This document shows positions 50,926 through 58,533 of a DNA stretch of 64,000 nucleotides, piece by piece (position 1 is the stretch's first letter; each line of letters opens with the position of its first letter). The position numbers and the translations under genes are program-made. Source of the stretch: Acidovorax_G lacteus (GTDB taxonomy: Bacteria; Pseudomonadota; Gammaproteobacteria; Burkholderiales; Burkholderiaceae_C); NCBI RefSeq assembly GCF_039540375.1, contig NZ_BAABEX010000009.1:56637-120636 (forward strand), written 5' to 3'. The notes under the pieces are model-generated. The model worked only from the letters and a program-made list of their open reading frames with translations, had not been told where the DNA came from and ran no database searches.

Positions 50926-51795
50926 TCAGGCGTAGGGCGAGGGTTCGCCGGACGGGCGGGTCTTGAAACGCTTGTGCACCCAGTAGTACTGGCCCGGGTC
51001 CACGTCGATCTCGCGCTGCAGCTCAGCGTTCATGCGCGCGGTGTCGGCCACCACGTCGTCGGTCGGATAGTCGGCCCAGGCGGGCGAGATCTCGGCCACG
51101 TAGCCCGTGGGCGTGATGCGCGTGACCATGGTGATCACCTTGGCCCGCCCCAGCCGCGCAAAGCGGGACAGCGAAGGCACGGTGGCCGCCTGGTGGCCGT
51201 AAAACGGCACAAACAGCGAATCCGCCGGGCCGAAGTCCATGTCGGGCAGCAGGTACAGCAGCCCGCCCTGGCGCAGCCCGCTCAGGATGGGTTTGACGCC
51301 ATCGCCACGGTTGAGCATGCGCACGTTGCCAAAGCGCTGGCGGCCCGCGCGGATCCACGCATCCACCGCCGGGTCGGGCTGGGTGGCAAAGATCGAGGTG
51401 AAGGCCCGATCGGTGTGCAGCGTAAGCGCCGAGCCGCCGGCGTCCATGCCGTAGAAATGCGGCGCAAAAATAATGGTCGGCGTATCGCCGTCGAGCTCGT
51501 GCAGCGCCCCTTGCAGCTTCACCCGCGACAGCACCACCTCGGCCGGAGCCTTCCAGAGCCAGCTGCGGTCCAGCCAGGTCTGGCAAAACGCGACGAAGCT
51601 CTGGCGCGCCCAGCGGCGGCGCTGCGCCTCGGGCACCTGCGGATAGCACAGCGCCAGATTGCGCAAGGTCACGCGGCGGCGTGGCGCAGCCAGCACAAAC
51701 AGCACTTCGCCGATCAGCCAACCCAGTGCGCGCAGCACGGGCAGCGGCAAGCGCGCCAGCACGCCCATGAACCACACGCCAAGCCGCCCCGTCAT
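50926..51795 (-). CDS. LpxL/HtrB-family lipid A acyltransferase (second of pair)
   Basis: A 289-residue lysophospholipid-acyltransferase-fold protein. It has an N-terminal TM anchor, the catalytic HX4D motif in FAPHFYGMDAGG, the substrate motif around YLLPDMDFGPADSLFVPFYG and a C-terminal YYWVHKRFKTRP, the family signature. It probably adds a secondary acyl chain to lipid A. The ATG overlaps the stop of the upstream paralogue by 4 nt. Confidence 0.9.
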   Translation of the reverse strand: MTGRLGVWFMGVLARLPLPVLRALGWLIGEVLFVLAAPRRRVTLRNLALCYPQVPEAQRRRWARQSFVAFCQTWLDRSWLWKAPAEVVLSRVKLQGALHELDGDTPTIIFAPHFYGMDAGGSALTLHTDRAFTSIFATQPDPAVDAWIRAGRQRFGNVRMLNRGDGVKPILSGLRQGGLLYLLPDMDFGPADSLFVPFYGHQAATVPSLSRFARLGRAKVITMVTRITPTGYVAEISPAWADYPTDDVVADTARMNAELQREIDVDPGQYYWVHKRFKTRPSGEPSPYA

Positions 51796-52643
51796 ACCGC
51801 CTGCTCCTGCATCGGCATTTCGTCGCGCGGCTGCTTGTAGCGCGCGTAGCCCCACAGGTACTGGTCCGGGCATTCGCGGATCAGCGACTCCATGGCGGCA
51901 TTGATCTGGTGCACGGCGGCGTCCAGGTCGGCCGCCAGCGGCTCGTCCAGCGCGCGCATGTGCAACTCGTAGCCCTGGCCCCGGGGCAGGCGCTCGCAGC
52001 GCACCAGCACCACGGCTGCGCCGGTCTGCAAGGCCAGTCGGGCCGCCAGTGTCATCGTGTAGGCCTCGCGGCCAAAAAACGACGACCACACGCCCTGCCC
52101 TTGCGGCGGCACCTGGTCGGGCAGCAGCCCCACGGCCTCGCCGCGGCGCAGGGCCTTGATCATCTGGCGCACGCCCATGAGATTGGTGGGCACCGCCAGC
52201 ATGCCCGGGCGGTTGCGCGCCGTGCGCATGAGGTCGGCCAGCCAGGCCTGACGCGCCGGCCGGTACAGCACCGTGATCGGCCCCCGGCGCTCGCCCCATT
52301 GGCGCGCGATGCCCTGAGCCGACATCTCAAAGCAGCCCAGGTGCGGCGTGAGGTACAGCACACCCTGGCCGCGCTCGTACACAGGCTCAATGGCCTCTGC
52401 GTTCCGGATGCGGCACGGAACGGGCGCACCCAGCCACAGGCGCGGCAGCTCGGCCGCCATGCGCCCGGCGTGCCCAACGGCTGCCGCCACCGCGCCAAAG
52501 CGGTAGCCCGCCTGCCGGGCATTGGCCAGAAAGCGGCGGCGGTACACCCCCGAGACCGCGAACACCACCCAACCCAGCAGCGCACCCAGGGCGTGGAGCA
52601 ACCCCAACGGGCAGCGGGACAAGAGACGGAAGAGGACTGGCAT
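51792..52643 (-). CDS. LpxL/HtrB-family lipid A acyltransferase (first of pair)
   Basis: A 283-residue paralogue of the next gene. It has an N-terminal anchor (LLHALGALLGWVVFAVSGVY), a catalytic HX4E variant in YLTPHLGCFEMSAQG, GLLPDQVPPQGQGVWSSFFG, and the C-terminal QYLWGYARYKQPR. The tandem pair likely installs the two secondary acyl groups of lipid A. Its start codon lies directly beside the metK -10 element and riboswitch, divergent from metK. Confidence 0.9.
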   Translation of the reverse strand: MPVLFRLLSRCPLGLLHALGALLGWVVFAVSGVYRRRFLANARQAGYRFGAVAAAVGHAGRMAAELPRLWLGAPVPCRIRNAEAIEPVYERGQGVLYLTPHLGCFEMSAQGIARQWGERRGPITVLYRPARQAWLADLMRTARNRPGMLAVPTNLMGVRQMIKALRRGEAVGLLPDQVPPQGQGVWSSFFGREAYTMTLAARLALQTGAAVVLVRCERLPRGQGYELHMRALDEPLAADLDAAVHQINAAMESLIRECPDQYLWGYARYKQPRDEMPMQEQAV

Positions 52644-52649
52644 TAAAAT
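52644..52649 (+). promoter_or_regulatory. -10 element of metK
   Basis: TAAAAT lies immediately after the lpxL-type start codon (52641-52643, opposite strand). It would start transcription near 52654-52656, exactly where the riboswitch P1 stem begins. The -35 is weak. Confidence 0.4.
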
Positions 52650-52652
52650 GAA

Positions 52653-52712
52653 AGCGTCGCTGAGTTAACTGAGCAACTTGCAGGGCGACGGTAAATAAAA
52701 CTGCTAAAGCGT
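52653..52712 (+). promoter_or_regulatory. SAM-II-type riboswitch in the metK leader
   Basis: P1 is CGTCGC (52655-52660) paired with GCGACG (52685-52690). The loop contains the block UGAnUUAAC and then UUGCA. The 3' part has UAAAU and GCUAAA (52703-52708), as in the SAM-II consensus I recall from the alphaproteobacterial metX/metA elements (stem CGCGC, loop UGAUUUAACC...UUGCAA, then GUAGCUAAA). GCAG (52680-52683) can pair with CUGC (52701-52704) to close the H-type pseudoknot. It sits about 64 nt upstream of the gene for SAM synthetase, a fitting target. Not verified with a covariance model. Confidence 0.8.
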
Positions 52713-52775
52713 TCGCCAAAGCTCCTACCGAGTCAGGGCGGCGCCCCAAATGCCGGAACACAGGAGTTTATTCAA

Positions 52776-53957
52776 ATGGCGAACGACTTTCTCTTCACGT
52801 CCGAATCGGTGTCCGAAGGCCACCCCGACAAGGTGGCCGACCAGATCTCGGACGCCATCCTCGACGCAATCTTTGCCCAGGACCCACGCTCGCGCGTGGC
52901 CGCCGAGACACTGACCAACACCGGTCTCGTTGTGCTGGCCGGTGAAATCACCACCAACGCGCACGTGGACTACATCCAGGTCGCGCGCGACACCATCAAG
53001 CGCATCGGCTACGACAACACCGAATACGGCATTGACTACAAAGGCTGCGCGGTGCTTGTGGCCTACGACAAGCAGTCCAACGACATCGCCCAGGGCGTGG
53101 ACCACGCGAGCGACGACTACCTGAACATCGGCGCGGGCGACCAGGGCCTGATGTTCGGCTACGCCTGTGACGAAACGCCCGAGCTCATGCCCGCGCCCAT
53201 CTACTACGCCCACCGCGTGGTCGAGCGCCAGGCCCAGCTGCGCAAGGACGGCCGCCTGCCCTTCCTGCGCCCGGACGCCAAGAGCCAGATCACGATGCGC
53301 TACGTGGACGGCAAGCCGCACAGCATCGACACCGTGGTGCTCTCCACCCAGCACAGCCCCGACCAAAGCGAGACGGCCACCAAGATGAAGGCCAGCTTTT
53401 ACGAGGCCTGCATCGAGGAAATCATCAAGCCGGTGCTGCCCAAGGAGTGGCTGCAGAACACGCGCTACCTGATCAACCCCACGGGCCGCTTCGTGATTGG
53501 CGGCCCGCAGGGCGACTGCGGTCTGACGGGCCGCAAGATCATTGTGGACACCTATGGTGGCGCCTGCCCGCATGGCGGCGGCGCGTTCAGCGGCAAAGAC
53601 CCGACGAAGGTGGACCGCAGCGCCGCCTACGCTGCGCGCTACGTGGCCAAGAACATCGTGGCGGCAGGCCTGGCGCGCCAGTGCCAGATCCAGGTGGCCT
53701 ACGCCATCGGTGTGGCCGAGCCCATGAACATCACGGTGTACACCGAAGGCACGGGCGTGATCCCCGACGAGCAGATCGCCGCACTGGTGCGCTCGCATTT
53801 CGACCTGCGCCCCAAGGGCATCATTCAGATGCTGGACCTGCTGCGCCCGATCTACAGCAAGACCGCAGCCTACGGCCACTTCGGCCGCGAAGAACCCGAG
53901 TTCACCTGGGAGAAGACCGATAAAGCTGCGGCCCTGCGGGCAGCAGCCGGGCTGTAA
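52776..53957 (+). CDS. metK: S-adenosylmethionine synthetase MetK
   Basis: A 393-residue enzyme making SAM from methionine and ATP. It shows [22 protein letters not shown], the [12 protein letters not shown] loop, [21 protein letters not shown] and [19 protein letters not shown]. The start [12 protein letters not shown] follows CAGGAG. Regulation by SAM through the leader riboswitch is likely. The last codons ([12 protein letters not shown]) are duplicated 120 bp downstream, and the coding bases just before them form an inverted repeat with sequence after the stop. Confidence 0.98.
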   Translation: MANDFLFTSESVSEGHPDKVADQISDAILDAIFAQDPRSRVAAETLTNTGLVVLAGEITTNAHVDYIQVARDTIKRIGYDNTEYGIDYKGCAVLVAYDKQSNDIAQGVDHASDDYLNIGAGDQGLMFGYACDETPELMPAPIYYAHRVVERQAQLRKDGRLPFLRPDAKSQITMRYVDGKPHSIDTVVLSTQHSPDQSETATKMKASFYEACIEEIIKPVLPKEWLQNTRYLINPTGRFVIGGPQGDCGLTGRKIIVDTYGGACPHGGGAFSGKDPTKVDRSAAYAARYVAKNIVAAGLARQCQIQVAYAIGVAEPMNITVYTEGTGVIPDEQIAALVRSHFDLRPKGIIQMLDLLRPIYSKTAAYGHFGREEPEFTWEKTDKAAALRAAAGL

Positions 53958-54082
53958 GCCCGCCGCGCAGACAGCGCGGTATCGGTCTTCGGGCGTGGTT
54001 CATATCGCGCCCGCGATGTGAGCGAAGACCACGGTACGGACAAGGCTGCTGCACCGCGTGCAGCAGCCGGCCTGTGAAGGCC
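53912..54082 (+). repeat. Duplicated metK 3' end with nested inverted repeats
   Basis: The native tail [16 protein letters not shown] (53919-53957) recurs 120 bp downstream as DKAAAPRAAAGL-stop (54039-54077). Of eight nucleotide differences, seven leave the encoded residue or stop unchanged. Native coding bases GAAGACCGATA (53912-53922) have a perfect inverted copy (53980-53990). That inverted copy also pairs with the second copy's arm CGAAGACC (54023-54030), around an inner 8-bp hairpin (54001-54020). Each stop codon falls in or beside a small hairpin loop: GGGCT/AGCCC natively and GGCCT/AGGCC in the copy, a compensatory change. Confidence 0.88.
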
Positions 54083-54290
54083 ACGCTCGCGCATGGGGCG
54101 GGCACCGGGCACACCGCCCAGGAAGGTGCCGGTGAGTGCCATAAGCAGGGGCACGGCCCGCCAGCAAGCTGCCTGCGCCGGGCACTGCCGTTCTCGGCGC
54201 GCCGCCGCTTTGTACGGTGCTGTGGCGCTTCGACGCTGCCTGCTGGGGCAGCGTTCTGCTGCCGCCACCCCCAGCGCATGCAGCGGCGGT
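53958..54290. other. 333-bp gap after metK
   Basis: The first 125 bp is the duplicated metK tail described separately, and the native frame stays open between the two stops. The remaining ~210 bp is GC-rich without an obvious gene. Short hairpins are present, but nothing with a U-run that would mark a terminator for either metK or the convergent GGDEF gene. Confidence 0.6.
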
Positions 54291-55532
54291 TCAGGCTGCG
54301 TCCTGCGCCCGCACCACGCAGTTGCGGCCGCTGGCCTTGGCCTGGTAGAGCGCGGTGTCGGCGCGCTTGATCAGCGCGTGGCTGTCTTCCTCGTGGTTCC
54401 AGGTGGCGACGCCAAAACTTGCGCTGACATGGCCCACCGCGTCGAACGGCGTGCCGGCAATGCGGGCGCGTACCGCCTCGGCAATGGCCATGGCGGCTTC
54501 CACAGGCGTTTCCTTGAGCAGCAGGATGAACTCCTCGCCGCCAAAGCGGGCCGCGCAGTCCGAAGAGCGCAGCAGCTCCCGCACGCGCAGCGCTGTCTTC
54601 TTGAGCACGACATCGCCCGAGTCGTGCCCGAACGTGTCGTTGATGCGCTTGAAGAAGTCGATGTCGAAGATCACCACCGACAGATGCCCCTTGCGGATGC
54701 GGGTCTCGGCCATCTCGGATTCCAGCCGCTCAAAGAACCGGCGGCGGTTCACCAGATCGGTGAGGAAGTCCTTGGTGGCCAGGTCTTCGAGCTTGCGATT
54801 CAGACGCGCCATGGGCTCGATCACCAGCGACGACAGCGACAGGTTCAGCACCGCGAACAGCAGCAGAAAGCTCGCCAGAAGCGCCCCCATCACGGTGTAG
54901 AAGGTCTGCCGCGCCTTTTCAAGCGGGTAGAACATCGGCACCTTCACCACCTGGATGCCCACGGTTTCGTTGAGCTTCCAGCCGAAGCCGTTTTTGTCGC
55001 CGTACACCTGCAGCATGCTGGGCGGTGCGATGTCGGGAGTGCTGTGACAGGCCAGGCATTGCTGCTGCTTGATCGTGATGGGCCGGGCCACGTACATCGC
55101 GCGGTGCACGCCTTCGCCTACCACGCCCGACACCTCTTGCTGCAGCGGCGTGCGGCCCTCCCGGAAGCCCTGCACAACCTTCTCTTCCCATTCGTTGGCC
55201 TTGTCGCGGGGGTTCGTCGGGTTGAGCACCGCCTCCTTGTACTCGTAGCCCGGAAAGCGCGCCTGCAGGCGGCGCAGCGTTTCGGTGGCGGCGTAGGCCG
55301 GCACAGTCTGCGGCAAAAAGCGCTCTGCCAGCATCGGGTCCAGGTGGGGCTTGACGGACTCGGTCGTGTAGTCGCGAATTGCCATGGCCGTGTGCATCAT
55401 CACCTGGGAGTTGTGGCGCACCTCCTCGATGGCGGTTTCTTCCAGAAACCGGTGCACATACCAGCCGGCTCCGGCCGCAGCCAGTAGCAGCACGGCCGCC
55501 AGCACCAGGTTGAACTTGATCCGCAATGACAT
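54291..55532 (-). CDS. Heme-c sensor (DUF3365) diguanylate cyclase
   Basis: A 413-residue protein: TM helix (about 8-24), periplasmic DUF3365 domain with a c-type heme motif CLACH (159-163), a second TM (about 212-232) and a cytoplasmic GGDEF domain. The active site GGEEF (331-335) and the inhibitory I-site RSSD (322-325) five residues upstream are intact. It is thus probably an active, product-inhibited cyclase making c-di-GMP in response to a heme-sensed redox or gas signal. The ATG at 55532 (MSLRIKFNLVL) is preferred over upstream in-frame codons. Confidence 0.9.
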   Translation of the reverse strand: MSLRIKFNLVLAAVLLLAAAGAGWYVHRFLEETAIEEVRHNSQVMMHTAMAIRDYTTESVKPHLDPMLAERFLPQTVPAYAATETLRRLQARFPGYEYKEAVLNPTNPRDKANEWEEKVVQGFREGRTPLQQEVSGVVGEGVHRAMYVARPITIKQQQCLACHSTPDIAPPSMLQVYGDKNGFGWKLNETVGIQVVKVPMFYPLEKARQTFYTVMGALLASFLLLFAVLNLSLSSLVIEPMARLNRKLEDLATKDFLTDLVNRRRFFERLESEMAETRIRKGHLSVVIFDIDFFKRINDTFGHDSGDVVLKKTALRVRELLRSSDCAARFGGEEFILLLKETPVEAAMAIAEAVRARIAGTPFDAVGHVSASFGVATWNHEEDSHALIKRADTALYQAKASGRNCVVRAQDAA

Positions 55533-55714
55533 CGGCCCCTCTCGCTCCGTGGTTGTGATGTGCCACCACACCGCGGGTAGCGCCCGGCTTTGTGCCAGAT
55601 TTGCCCACGGTCGTCCAGCAAAAAGCGGCCCGCGCTGCGTACCCGGACGCGAGGCCTCGCGCACAATCGCAGCCACCGTTTCTGTTGTGATGGCCATCGT
55701 GCGCCACCTCTGCC

Positions 55715-56764
55715 ATGTTCGACACCGCCATCCTGATCGGGCGCTTTGAGCCCGTGCACCACGGCCATGTGGCCCTGTTGCAACACGCCCTGGACCACGC
55801 CCCGCAGGTCATCGTCGTCATGGGGTCGGCCTGGCAGGCCCGCTCGCCCAAGAACCCCTTTACTTGGCAGGAGCGCGAGGCCATGCTGCGCGGCGCGCTG
55901 CCGGATGCAGTGCAGCAGCGCCTGAAAGTGCTGCCGGTGCGCGACTACTACAACGAATCCGTCTGGGTGCAGGCGGTGCGGCGGCAAGTGGCCGGCTGTG
56001 TGCCGCCCGGGGCCCGCGTGGCCCTGGTTGGGCACTTCAAGGACGCCACGAGCAGTTACCTGGACCGCTTTCCCGGCTGGGCGCTGCTGGCCCTGCCGCG
56101 CCAGGGCAGCACAGACGCCACCGGCATCCGGGAGGCCTACCTGGGCGCCCCGCCCGATGGGCTGGAGGCCGCGCTGGCCCCCTGGCGCCCGCAGATGCCC
56201 GAAAGCACCTGGGCGTTTTTACAGTCCTTTGCCCACGCGCCCGACAGCCGCGGCGCTTATGTGCGGCTGTGCACTGAATGGCAGGCCCTGCGCACTGCGC
56301 GCGAGGCCTGGTCGCAGGCCCCGTACCCGCCGGTGTTTGTCACCGTGGACGCCGTGCTGCGCTGCCAGGACCATGTGCTGCTGATCCGGCGCGGCCATCC
56401 GCCGGGCGAGGGCTTGCTGGCCGTGCCCGGAGGCTTTATCGAACAACGCGAAACGCTGTGGCAGTCGTGCGTGCGCGAGTTGCGCGAAGAGACCCATTGC
56501 GCCGTGCCCGAAGCGCAGTTGCGGGCTGGCCTGCGCGACGTGAAAGTGTTTGACCACCCCGACCGCAGCCAGCGCGGGCGCACCATCACGCACGCCCACT
56601 ACATCGACCTGGGCGACATGGCGCTGCCCGCCGTGCAGGCCGACGACGATGCGCGCGATGCCCAGTGGGTGCCACTGGCTGCGCTGGCGGGACGCGAAGC
56701 GGAGTTCTTTGAAGACCATTTCCACATGCTCGACCACTTTCTCGGGCTCACGCCACGGCCCTGA
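55715..56764 (+). CDS. nadM: Bifunctional NMN adenylyltransferase/Nudix hydrolase NadM
   Basis: A 349-residue fusion. The N-terminal nucleotidyltransferase domain (about 1-180) has ILIGRFEPVHHGHVALL and the late ISSTxxR-equivalent GSTDATGIREAYL. The C-terminal Nudix domain (about 205-345) has an intact box beginning GGFIEQRETLWQSC and ending RELREET. By homology it makes NAD from NMN and hydrolyses ADP-ribose. It is divergent from the heme diguanylate cyclase and converges on the PAS-GGDEF gene with a 28-bp gap. Confidence 0.93.
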   Translation: MFDTAILIGRFEPVHHGHVALLQHALDHAPQVIVVMGSAWQARSPKNPFTWQEREAMLRGALPDAVQQRLKVLPVRDYYNESVWVQAVRRQVAGCVPPGARVALVGHFKDATSSYLDRFPGWALLALPRQGSTDATGIREAYLGAPPDGLEAALAPWRPQMPESTWAFLQSFAHAPDSRGAYVRLCTEWQALRTAREAWSQAPYPPVFVTVDAVLRCQDHVLLIRRGHPPGEGLLAVPGGFIEQRETLWQSCVRELREETHCAVPEAQLRAGLRDVKVFDHPDRSQRGRTITHAHYIDLGDMALPAVQADDDARDAQWVPLAALAGREAEFFEDHFHMLDHFLGLTPRP

Positions 56765-56792
56765 CAGCCACGCATCGCGGGGCGTGGGGCGT

Positions 56793-58112
56793 TTAGAAAG
56801 CAGGGGCCGCCGTCATCGGCGGCATTTGCAGGGGGTACAGCGGCGCGGCGCACTCCACACGGTTGCGGCCGTTGGCCTTGGCGCGATACAGCGCCGAGTC
56901 GGCCGACATGAACAGCTCTTCCACGCTCAGGCCATGGTCGGGGTACACGGCCACGCCGAAGCTTGAGGTCACGCGACCCAAGGAGTCGAGGTCGGGCCAG
57001 ACGGTCTGCTCAAGCGTGCGGCGCAGCTGGTCGGCCAGCAATACCAAGTGGTGCAGGCCGATGTCGGCGCAGACCATGAGGAATTCCTCACCGCCCCAGC
57101 GAAACACATGGTCGGTGCTGCGCACCTGCGACTTGACCACGCGCGCCACTTCGCGCAGCACCTCGTCACCCACCTTGTGGCCGAAGCGGTCGTTGACCTC
57201 CTTGAAGTGGTCCAGGTCGAACAGGCACAGGCCCATGGGCACCTGCAGGCGGCGGCACAGCTCCAGTTGCTGGTGCAGCACGCGCTCGCATTCGCGGCGG
57301 TTGAGCAGGCCGGTCAGTACATCGTGCGATGCGATGTCCTGCAGCGCGAGTTCGGCGTTCTTGCGGTCGGTGATGTTCTCGACCATGCCGACCATGCGCG
57401 TGGGCTGGCCCTGCGGGTCGCGGTCGCACACGCGGCCGCGGTCGTGCACCCAGATGTAGTGGCCATTGCGGTTGCGCAGCCGGTATTCCACGTCGTAGCG
57501 CTCGCGCAGGCCGTCCAGATGCTCGTGCAGCACCCGTTGCACCCAGGCGGTGTCGTCGGGGTGCACGTTGTCCACCCAGGTGTTCAGGTGCGGCGCCATC
57601 TCGTGGGGGCCATAGCCCAGCATGCGCTTGAGCTGCGGGCTGAAAAACACCTCGCCGGTGGGCAGGTTCCAGTCCCAGAGGCCGTCGGTGGCATCGGTGA
57701 GCGCGTAGCGCAGCTGCACATCGCGCGCGGCCTGCTCCTGCTCCAGCGCCACGCGCTGCGTGATATCGCGCGCCACCGACAGAAACAGCTCCCGGCCCTC
57801 GTGCGCAAAGCAGCTGGTGTGCACCTCCACCGGCACCTCGCCCCCGCCACTGTGCCGATGCCGCCCGAGAAAGTAGTAGCCGGGCGCATCGCGAATGGCC
57901 TGCGCGATGCTGGCCCACTGTTCGGGCCCCACCACGTCCTTTTGCAGACTCAGCACCGAGTGCTGGACGATCTCGTCGCGCGTCAGCCCCACCTGCGCCA
58001 GGGCGGCCTCATTGCAGTCGAGGATGAGCGAGGTGCTGGGATCGATGAGGAACACCGCATCGGGCACGTGCTGGAACACCGCCTGGAGCGTGGGAGAGGG
58101 CTGAAGCTGCAT
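56793..58112 (-). CDS. PAS-PAS-GGDEF diguanylate cyclase
   Basis: A 439-residue cytoplasmic protein with no TM helix. PAS 1 (about 8-120: AVFQHVPDAVFLIDPSTSLILDCN), PAS 2 with PAC (about 130-258: GLWDWNLPTGEVFFSPQLKRMLGY, then NGHYIWVHDRGRV), and GGDEF (about 265-425) with GGEEF at 340-344 and I-site RSTD at 331-334. It should produce c-di-GMP. The ligands of the PAS domains are unknown. The chosen ATG at 58112 begins MQLQPSPTLQ. Confidence 0.92.
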   Translation of the reverse strand: MQLQPSPTLQAVFQHVPDAVFLIDPSTSLILDCNEAALAQVGLTRDEIVQHSVLSLQKDVVGPEQWASIAQAIRDAPGYYFLGRHRHSGGGEVPVEVHTSCFAHEGRELFLSVARDITQRVALEQEQAARDVQLRYALTDATDGLWDWNLPTGEVFFSPQLKRMLGYGPHEMAPHLNTWVDNVHPDDTAWVQRVLHEHLDGLRERYDVEYRLRNRNGHYIWVHDRGRVCDRDPQGQPTRMVGMVENITDRKNAELALQDIASHDVLTGLLNRRECERVLHQQLELCRRLQVPMGLCLFDLDHFKEVNDRFGHKVGDEVLREVARVVKSQVRSTDHVFRWGGEEFLMVCADIGLHHLVLLADQLRRTLEQTVWPDLDSLGRVTSSFGVAVYPDHGLSVEELFMSADSALYRAKANGRNRVECAAPLYPLQMPPMTAAPAF

Positions 58113-58533
58113 AGGATGGGGCGGGCGTACGGCCAAGCCAGACAGTGGCCGAGTCCATCGTAGCGACGCACCGCACTGGGCTGCAAGGACTTTCGGCCGC
58201 AGCCTTGACCCAGGTCTGGCCTCTGCCGCGGCACGGGCCTGGGCCGCACGCCAGGGAACAGCCGGTTCGCACAGTCGGCCACCCCTCGGCGTCGGGCCGT
58301 TGGCGGCCTGCAGGCGCTGCCCTGCGCATGGCCCATCTGCGACCATCGCACCCGCCACCCCTGTCCGCCAGGCGCCGTCAATTGCTACATTTTTGATAGC
58401 TTGTCGTGCTTGAATATGCTGGGCTACAGGCCTATTTGGCATCAAGTCACCCCGTACCGCCTGCCGACCTTGCGAGGCTTGACCTTGGAGGGCCCATGCC
58501 GGGATGCGGCCGCCAGGCAGCGCCTGCGGAGCG
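58113..58533. other. 421-bp gap between PAS-GGDEF gene and kup
   Basis: The only clear structure is the degenerate bipartite repeat at 58384-58445. The first 270 bp, upstream of the diguanylate cyclase, should carry its promoter, but no convincing -35/-10 pair stands out. Short frames on the plus strand lack ribosome-binding sites and family resemblance. Confidence 0.5.
58384..58445. repeat. Degenerate, longer bipartite repeat near kup
   Basis: GCTA...GATAGC followed by TTGTCGTGCTTG matches the left part of the other copies. The second arm is replaced by a tail containing CTACAGGCCTATTTGGC. I recall this tail as the right end of a common Comamonadaceae intergenic repeat, suggesting a longer family member. 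Pairing is poor here. Confidence 0.5.
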
